Source of the DNA: an uncultured Chromatiaceae bacterium
GTDB taxonomy: Bacteria > Pseudomonadota > Gammaproteobacteria > Enterobacterales > Alteromonadaceae
Assembly (NCBI GenBank): GCA_946482325.1
Contig: CAMLRA010000073.1
Location: 1-19,125 of the forward strand
Length of the DNA: 19,125 nt
Reading direction: 5' to 3'
Shown here: positions 13,645 through 19,125 of the stretch, one piece after another
How the letters are laid out: each line of letters begins with the position of its first letter
Position numbering within the stretch: position 1 is the first letter of the stretch
The notes under the pieces: model-generated
What the model saw: the letters and a program-made list of their open reading frames with translations, nothing else
Database searches by the model: none
Told to the model about the DNA's origin: nothing
Made by a program: the position numbers and the translations under genes

Positions 13645-15750
13645 TTATATTGCATGCTCAGTTTTTGAAAAATCCGGTCCGACGACAACCACAAGTTCAG
13701 ATTGCACATACTCTAGCTGTTTTTCAGCATCCTGCTGTGCATGGAACTCAGGAGCCGCGAGCCAGCCAAACAACCTGTTTCTGCCATGTTGCTTACCGCG
13801 ATACAACAAGAAGTCAACCATTTTTAATTGCCAGCGCCACAAATCTGCTTGTTGCGGTGTGGGGGAGTCCAGTAGTAAAAAACCACCGCTGGTACTCACC
13901 TGGAGGGGGCCTGCGCCGGTTTCTACCGGATGAGCCGTAAGTATATGCTGTAACCGCCCGATGGTTTGTATGGCATCTTGAGCTTTTATGTTAGCCAGCA
14001 ATAATAAAAACTCCTCGCCACCCCAACGTAATACCTGATCATTGGTACGGCAAAATTGCTTTAGCCTGCTTGCAAATGCCAGTAATACTTCGTCTCCTAC
14101 CGCATGACCAAAATTGTCATTAATTTGTTTAAACCGGTCGATATCTAAAAGCACTAATAATGCCGTTTCATCTGTTGCACGCCGACGTGGTAATTTGAAT
14201 TTACTATCTATTTTTTCCGGATTGTCAGCCGGGAGTTCAATCGCGCGACGGTTTTTTAAACCCGTCAGCGGGTCGCGAAGTGACAATTGATGAAGTTGTT
14301 CATTTTGGTCATTAAGAAGCTGATTAATAGTTCGGATTTTGCGGTACGCAAAAAAAGTTACCGCCAAAACGATCATGGCAGAAAACCCTAGAAGAAAAGC
14401 CATCCAAATAACTCTCTTCTGATTCTGATTTTCGTGTTCCTGAATTTCCAGACGTTGATTAAGCAACTCAAGTTGCAGTGCTTTATCATTGGCCTGATAA
14501 CGGATTTGCATTTCATTTACGAGTTTTGGGCGTTCTTCCAGATAGTACTTATTCAGCAGTTCCAATTTTTCCTGCAGAATCTGAACCTGCAATTGGTATT
14601 GCCCCATGCGGTTATACGCATCGGCTAAATGATTGAGTAAATGAGCGACATGGTCTGGTCTGCCAATTTTACGAAATTGTGCAGCTTTTTCTTCCATTAC
14701 TTTGATGCCAGTGTCACTGTTACCTTGCAAAACTTGAAGATATCCGAGGTTAAAATCGATGATTACGCGATCGCTGGCCAATTCATCTTTTGGCAGAATT
14801 TCTCGAGCTTGCAGCAAATAAGCTTCAGCTTGCGGATACTTTTTCTGAAAAATTAAAGTTGCCCCGATGTTATTTAGTGCCATTAGCATGGCTCTGGAAT
14901 TCTCTGTTTTACGGGCCCAATCAACAGCTTGTAAATAGAAGTTTATAGCCTTATCTGTTGGGCCCGATTTATGTCTTTCGGCAAAACCTGACAATAAATA
15001 AAGTTCGGCTAATTGAGTCTCTTCATTATATTTCAGAGCTTGTTTGATAGAATCTGCCAATAAATCAGCTGCAGCTGCATAATGTTGCAGTGCAACCTCT
15101 GTGCTGGCGATGTGGATGTTGAGCTGCAACCGTCGCTGTAGCTGAAATTTATCTTTCATTTGTGCCGCAGCGTCCTGAGCACGCAGTGCATATTTTAGAG
15201 TCAATTCTTGTTGCGTCGATAATTGCCAGAGTTTTGAGATCAGTAAATTGATATGAAACAAAAGTCTCTGGCTATCAACGTTTTCCAGATGCCTCTCTAA
15301 TCCTGGCAATAACGCCATGTACTCAGTGACTTTTCCGTGTTGAAACAATATCGCGCACTGGACAGCTAGCATTTCAGCCTGACTGTTCACAGAGCCAACG
15401 ATCTTCGCTTCCTCGTAAAGTAGTTGTGCTTGCTTGATTGCTGCATCAACTTGCTTCTTTTCCAAGCCCTGCCAAAGAATTAGATTGCCTTGAGCTCGGA
15501 TAAAGGTTTCAAAAGCTGTATCCTTTTCGATTTGTTTAGCTAGATGTTCCAAAGCCGCAACATCTTTTGGATATCGCCCAACGCCGATTAAATCATCCAA
15601 TTGTGATTCAATTTTGGCATCTTGATGTTGGTTGTTAGCCTCTGCTGCTTGCGGTACACCACTTAAAAACAGCATTAAAGTTAATTTGGACCAATACAAA
15701 AATAGGAACAGGTGGCGAACAGCTGACGGGGTCATTGTAGAAATCATCAT
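13645..15750 (-). CDS. TPR-containing membrane diguanylate cyclase (GGDEF)
   Basis: Makes cyclic-di-GMP from two GTP. ATG at 15750 (a second ATG follows directly) with AGGTAG upstream; 701 aa. Signal or anchor about 12-36, then a long periplasmic helical region with TPR-like repeats about 50-420 (for example DKAINFYLQAVDWARKTENSRAMLMALNNIGATL), one transmembrane helix about 447-469, a short coiled coil, and the GGDEF domain from RDPLTGLKNRR. The active-site loop is GGEEF (577-581), and the inhibitory I-site RTND (568-571) lies exactly five residues before it, so an active, feedback-inhibited enzyme is expected. About 25 extra residues, rich in charge, lie between LKNRR and LLVLLDIDRF. DNA is clearly more AT-rich than the flanks. 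The ligand of the TPR sensor is unknown. Confidence 0.93.
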   Translation of the reverse strand: MMISTMTPSAVRHLFLFLYWSKLTLMLFLSGVPQAAEANNQHQDAKIESQLDDLIGVGRYPKDVAALEHLAKQIEKDTAFETFIRAQGNLILWQGLEKKQVDAAIKQAQLLYEEAKIVGSVNSQAEMLAVQCAILFQHGKVTEYMALLPGLERHLENVDSQRLLFHINLLISKLWQLSTQQELTLKYALRAQDAAAQMKDKFQLQRRLQLNIHIASTEVALQHYAAAADLLADSIKQALKYNEETQLAELYLLSGFAERHKSGPTDKAINFYLQAVDWARKTENSRAMLMALNNIGATLIFQKKYPQAEAYLLQAREILPKDELASDRVIIDFNLGYLQVLQGNSDTGIKVMEEKAAQFRKIGRPDHVAHLLNHLADAYNRMGQYQLQVQILQEKLELLNKYYLEERPKLVNEMQIRYQANDKALQLELLNQRLEIQEHENQNQKRVIWMAFLLGFSAMIVLAVTFFAYRKIRTINQLLNDQNEQLHQLSLRDPLTGLKNRRAIELPADNPEKIDSKFKLPRRRATDETALLVLLDIDRFKQINDNFGHAVGDEVLLAFASRLKQFCRTNDQVLRWGGEEFLLLLANIKAQDAIQTIGRLQHILTAHPVETGAGPLQVSTSGGFLLLDSPTPQQADLWRWQLKMVDFLLYRGKQHGRNRLFGWLAAPEFHAQQDAEKQLEYVQSELVVVVGPDFSKTEHAI

Positions 15751-16085
15751 AGCTACCTACGTAAATGACTGGCAAATAAGAGAAATACGTTAAAATCGGT
15801 GTAAAAGAGATTTGAATGACTTTGTCTTGAATGCAGGAAGTTTTCCGCAGACTGCTACGTAGGAAAGTACGGACAGGTTCACAGAGCATCATCTCAGCAT
15901 CGATGCAACCCTAACTGAGGAACAGTAAGTTCATCCTAGCCAACAAATCTGGTATTGACCAGCCTTTTACGGCAGCATTTGTATTGCTGATTTGTTAGTG
16001 AATATGCAGAAACATAGATCTAACGTTTATGCCACCAAACGCTTAACTCTAGAATTTTTATTGATGATTCCTATAAATTTGAGGC

Positions 16086-16223
16086 GACAATTCTGAGTTC
16101 GGTCTTGCAGTTACTAAAGCAGAGAGTTACTTGGAAGAGACAATCAAGATCTATGTTAAAAGGCGTCGTAACAACGGCAACCATCTTGCTCGACAAACAC
16201 TTGCCTATGTTTTTGTCTATTGA
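16086..16223 (+). pseudogene. Possible short coding remnant, unrecognised
   Basis: Open + frame read through ...SYLEETIKIYVKRRRNNGN... to TGA 16221-16223, preceded by in-frame stop TGA and lacking any start codon. The mix of charged and hydrophobic residues looks protein-like, but a chance open frame of 45 codons is entirely possible in this AT-rich stretch. Confidence 0.15.
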
Positions 16224-16241
16224 ATAAGCCGACGACTAAAT

Positions 16242-16263
16242 AGCCCGGCATTGTCGCCGGGCT
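16242..16263 (-). terminator. Hairpin terminator downstream of iolA
   Basis: AGCCCGGC (16242-16249), loop ATTGTC, GCCGGGCT (16256-16263). Read on -, it lies 24 nt after the iolA stop and is followed by ATTTAG, a weak tail; nine T (16272-16280 on -) precede it. Same stem as the terminator at 13588-13614. Confidence 0.65.
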
Positions 16264-16287
16264 CGAGTTTCAAAAAAAAACAACACC

Positions 16288-17814
16288 TTACTTCATCGTT
16301 GGCATTGAGAACTGATTGCCGGTGACCGGGCCTGTTGGCCAGCGGGCTGTGATGGTTTTCATGCGGGTGTAGAAGCGGACGCCGTCTGGGCCGTGCATGT
16401 TGAGCGGGCCGAATACGCTGCGTTTCCAGCCGCCGAAGCTGTGGAAGGCCATTGGCACCGGGATCGGCACGTTGATGCCGACCATGCCGGCTTGCACCTG
16501 GGCGGCGAACTCGCGGGCGGCTTCGCCGCTGGCGGTGAAAATCGCGGTGCCGTTGCCGTATTCGTGTTGGTTGATAAGCGAAAGACCTTCAGCAAAAGAC
16601 GGTACCCGCACGACAGACAGCACTGGGCCAAAAATCTCTTCGCGGTAAATCTGCATCTGCGGTGTGACATGGTCAAACAGGGTGGGGCCAACAAAATAAC
16701 CTTGCTGATGGCCTTCAACTTGTCCTGCAACAACTACTTGGCGCCCATCACAGAGCAAAGTCGCGCCTTGCTCGACGCCGCTGTCGATATAACCGCGCAC
16801 GCGGGCCGCGTGTTCCTTACTTACCAGCGGGCCTAAATGTGGCTCCGGTTGCTCTTTGCTAAAGGGGCCAGTGCCTGGGCCGGTTTTAGTTTGGGCAATT
16901 TCTGCGGCAAGTTTTGCTGTCAGCGCATCGGCCACTTCGTCGCCGACACAAAGCGCGACGGAAATTGCCATACAGCGCTCACCGGCTGAGCCATAGGCCG
17001 CGCCCATTAATGCGTTCACTACCTGATCTAAGTCGGCATCCGGTAATACCAGCATATGGTTTTTCGCACCGCCGAGTGCCTGCACGCGTTTGCCGTGAGC
17101 AGAACCTGTGGCGTACACATATTCGGCGATGGGCGTAGAGCCAACAAAGCTCACCGCTTGTATGCGCGGGTCGGTCAGCAGCACATCGACCGCGGTTTTG
17201 TCGCCGTTGACGACGTTAAATACACCGGCCGGCAGACCGGCTTCAACCAGCAGTTCAGCCAGACGCAGCGGTAACGACGGGTCGCGCTCGGACGGCTTTA
17301 ACACAAAGGTATTGCCACAGGCGATGGCGATCGGGAACATCCACAGCGGCACCATAGCCGGGAAGTTAAACGGTGTGATGCCGGCGCAGACGCCGAGGGG
17401 CTGCATCAGGCTGAAACTGTCGACACCACGGCCAACGTTCATCGAATGCTCGCCTTTTAGAAGATGCGGAATACCACAAGCGAATTCAACGACTTCGAGG
17501 CCACGGGTCAGCTCGCCGAGCGCGTCGGAATAGACTTTGCCGTGTTCCTGGCTAATCAGTTTGGCCAGCTCGTCGCGATGTTGTTCCAGCAGCGCTTTGA
17601 AGTTAAACATCACGCGGGCACGGTTCAGTGGCGTGACCTGGCTCCAGCTGGCAAAAGCCTGCTGCGCGCTGGCGATGGCGGCTTCAGTGTCGGCGACACT
17701 GGCCAGTTTGACCTGACGGATCACTTCGCCACTGGCCGGGTTATACACCGGCGCCACGCGCTCGCTGTGACCGGCGTCAGGTTTGCCGTTGATAAAATGC
17801 AGAAGAGTTTGCAT
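16288..17814 (-). CDS. iolA: Methylmalonate/malonate-semialdehyde dehydrogenase (CoA-acylating)
   Basis: CoA-dependent aldehyde dehydrogenase; in inositol catabolism it turns malonate semialdehyde into acetyl-CoA and CO2, and in valine catabolism methylmalonate semialdehyde into propionyl-CoA. ATG at 17814, 508 aa, full length. AAGGCG (minus strand) forms the ribosome site and overlaps the iolD stop. Landmarks: GITPFNFPAMVPLWMFPIA near 145-163, GNTFVLKPSERDPS (168-180), VSFVGSTPIAEYVY (221-234), and YGSAGERCMAIS with catalytic C281. C-terminal PIPVPMAFHSFGGWKRSVFGPLN is typical of the MmsA/IolA family. It lies 9 nt after iolD, which decides the inositol role over the valine role (mmsA is the alternative name). 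Confidence 0.95.
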   Translation of the reverse strand: MQTLLHFINGKPDAGHSERVAPVYNPASGEVIRQVKLASVADTEAAIASAQQAFASWSQVTPLNRARVMFNFKALLEQHRDELAKLISQEHGKVYSDALGELTRGLEVVEFACGIPHLLKGEHSMNVGRGVDSFSLMQPLGVCAGITPFNFPAMVPLWMFPIAIACGNTFVLKPSERDPSLPLRLAELLVEAGLPAGVFNVVNGDKTAVDVLLTDPRIQAVSFVGSTPIAEYVYATGSAHGKRVQALGGAKNHMLVLPDADLDQVVNALMGAAYGSAGERCMAISVALCVGDEVADALTAKLAAEIAQTKTGPGTGPFSKEQPEPHLGPLVSKEHAARVRGYIDSGVEQGATLLCDGRQVVVAGQVEGHQQGYFVGPTLFDHVTPQMQIYREEIFGPVLSVVRVPSFAEGLSLINQHEYGNGTAIFTASGEAAREFAAQVQAGMVGINVPIPVPMAFHSFGGWKRSVFGPLNMHGPDGVRFYTRMKTITARWPTGPVTGNQFSMPTMK

Positions 17815-17823
17815 AAAAACGCC

Positions 17824-19125
17824 TTAATAAGGTTGCTGTTGTTGTTGGCTCTGGTAACGGGCGAAGGCTTGTTGCACTTCGTCGCGGCTGGACACGGCCG
17901 GAATGGCGACGTCCCACCAGCTGCCGTTGTCGGTACTGACGGCCGGATCGGTTTTGATTTCAATCAGATAGCTGCGATCGGCAGCGCGGGCGCGGCTGAT
18001 GGCCTGCTCCAGCTCGGCCACATTGCCGACTTTTTCACTGAGCGCGCCCAAAGCGCGGGCATGCAGCGCAAAGTCGATATCCGGTGCGCTGCCTTCGCAG
18101 TCGCGCCATAAGTTGTTAAAGGGCGCGCCGCCACAGCCTTGCTGCAGCCGGTTGATGCAGCCAAAGCCGCGGTTATCCAGCAGCACCACGATGATTTTTT
18201 GCCCCAGCATCACGCTGCTGGCCAATTCGGAATTGAGCATCAGATACGAGCCGTCACCGACCACGACAAAGACTTCGCGCGCAGGCGCGGCCAGTTTGAC
18301 ACCAAGGCCACCGGCAATTTCGTAGCCCATACAGGAGAAGCCGTATTCGAGGTGATAACTGCCCGGGCCTTCTGCCCGCCAGAGTTTATGCAGCTCGCCG
18401 GGTAAACCGCCGGCGGCGCAGACCACTACATCACTTGGCTGCGACTGGCGTTTGATGGCGCCCAGCACTTGTGCGTCTGACGGTAAACCGCTTGAAGGCG
18501 GCTGGGTCAGCGCATCATAGGTTTGTTGCCACTGCTGATTCAGCAGTTTGGCGTGAGCAAGCCAACCGGCGTCGACGGGCGACGACTCCGGCCAGTTACC
18601 GGCTTGCAGCGCGTCGTCCAGTTGTTTCAGCACAGTGCGGGCATCACCCACCAAAGGCAGCGCCTGATGTTTATGGGCATCAAAGGCCGCCACATTAATT
18701 TGCAGCAGCGGCTTGCCGGCAAAACCGGTGCGTGACTGCGTGGTGAAATCCTGTAGCCGGCTACCAACGGCGATAATCAAATCCGCTTCTTGCGCCAGTT
18801 GATTGGCAGCCGCCGAGCCGGTGACGCCAATGCCGCCGACCGCACACGGATGTTGCCAGTGCAGACTGCCTTTACCGGCCTGAGTTTCGGCGACCGGTAT
18901 GCCATAACGGGCGGCAAAGTCAGCCAGCTGCGCGGCGCATTGGCTGTACAGCACTCCGCCACCGGCAATTAACAGCGGCTTTTTCGCATGAGAGAGCAGC
19001 TTCAGCGCGTCAAAAATCTCAGCCGCATCGGCTGGCTGGCGACGTGGCCGGTGCGTGGTCGGGGCAAAGAAACTTGCTGGGTAATCATAAGCTTCAGCCT
19101 GCACGTCTTGCGGCAAAGCCAGCGT
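17824..19125 (-). CDS. iolD: 3D-(3,5/4)-trihydroxycyclohexane-1,2-dione acylhydrolase, IolD (N-terminus cut by window)
   Basis: Thiamine diphosphate enzyme that opens the ring of the inositol-derived dione to 5-deoxyglucuronate. 434 residues are visible; the frame stays open to the right edge (TLALPQDVQAEAYDYP), so roughly 200 N-terminal residues with the pyrimidine-binding domain are outside. Visible: central domain (LLIAGGGVLYSQCAAQLADF, TQAGKGSLHWQHP) and the C-terminal ThDP-binding motif GDGSYLMLNSELASSVML through LLDNRGFGCINRLQ, plus GSWWDVAIPAVSSRDEVQ, typical of IolD. The tail ends in a glutamine run. First of two visible genes of an inositol operon that must start beyond the window; iolA follows 9 nt later. 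Confidence 0.94.
   Translation of the reverse strand, partial: TLALPQDVQAEAYDYPASFFAPTTHRPRRQPADAAEIFDALKLLSHAKKPLLIAGGGVLYSQCAAQLADFAARYGIPVAETQAGKGSLHWQHPCAVGGIGVTGSAAANQLAQEADLIIAVGSRLQDFTTQSRTGFAGKPLLQINVAAFDAHKHQALPLVGDARTVLKQLDDALQAGNWPESSPVDAGWLAHAKLLNQQWQQTYDALTQPPSSGLPSDAQVLGAIKRQSQPSDVVVCAAGGLPGELHKLWRAEGPGSYHLEYGFSCMGYEIAGGLGVKLAAPAREVFVVVGDGSYLMLNSELASSVMLGQKIIVVLLDNRGFGCINRLQQGCGGAPFNNLWRDCEGSAPDIDFALHARALGALSEKVGNVAELEQAISRARAADRSYLIEIKTDPAVSTDNGSWWDVAIPAVSSRDEVQQAFARYQSQQQQQPY

Larger units (their letters stand above)
15751..16287. other. 537-nt AT-rich intergenic region
   Basis: Upstream region of the GGDEF gene and downstream of iolA. Contains the perfect 8-bp palindrome CTACGTAG (15855-15862), with a partial copy CTACGTA at 15757-15763, and the iolA terminator. 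No tRNA, IS end or conserved gene is recognised. A 45-codon open stretch at 16086-16223 without a start codon is noted as a possible gene remnant. No clear promoter for the GGDEF gene was found. Confidence 0.6.

Noticed and set aside
17464..18111. 215-codon + strand open frame opposite iolA and iolD
   Set aside because: Antisense to two clearly conserved genes and spans their junction; no family features.
1..19125. CRISPR array, tRNA, rRNA, insertion sequence or phage genes
   Set aside because: No regularly spaced repeats, tRNA-like cloverleaf, transposase or phage motif was recognised on either strand by eye.

Overview
The window looks like chromosome of a Gram-negative, moderately GC-rich gammaproteobacterium. 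A TonB-dependent receptor of the Xanthomonas/Caulobacter sugar type, Tat and Sec exported enzymes, a lipoprotein and a TPR-GGDEF protein fit an Alteromonadales or Rheinheimera-like glycan scavenger. The genus is inference; no rRNA or other marker gene is present.

Left block (1-9950, all +). The C-terminal part of a TonB-dependent receptor is followed by a 270-nt leader with several hairpins and a repeat. Then come five tightly packed genes: a GH89 alpha-N-acetylglucosaminidase (TTG start), a NagX/HGSNAT-like membrane glucosamine N-acetyltransferase, a Ca2+-dependent PI-PLC-C1 phospholipase (GTG start), a Tat-exported GH28-type beta-helix glycosidase, and a PHP-domain lipoprotein phosphoesterase. 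Gaps are 15, 3, -1 and -4 nt, so this is one translationally coupled operon.

Middle block (9951-15750). It holds an inverted pair of REP-like palindromes (BIME-like), a CPBP-family membrane protease, a convergent LysR regulator, a divergent exported SnoaL-like protein, a GNAT acetyltransferase, a strong bidirectional terminator, and a convergent AT-rich TPR-GGDEF diguanylate cyclase. A 537-nt AT-rich stretch with no convincing gene follows.

Right block (16288-19125, all -). iolA (methylmalonate/malonate-semialdehyde dehydrogenase) lies 9 nt behind iolD (trihydroxycyclohexanedione hydrolase). iolD runs off the right edge, so an inositol catabolic cluster continues beyond it.

How they may work together (inference, and the main point of the window): the operon encodes what is needed to take apart a glycosylated inositol phospholipid or sphingolipid with the order alpha-GlcN(Ac) - uronic acid - inositol - phosphate - lipid. 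That is the headgroup order of plant-type glycosylinositol phosphoceramides (GIPCs). NagX would acetylate GlcN, GH89 would remove alpha-GlcNAc, the GH28-like enzyme would remove the uronic acid, PI-PLC would release the inositol phosphate headgroup, and the PHP lipoprotein would dephosphorylate it. The iol genes would burn the inositol. I know of no described bacterial locus of this kind. A GPI-like substrate is the main alternative.
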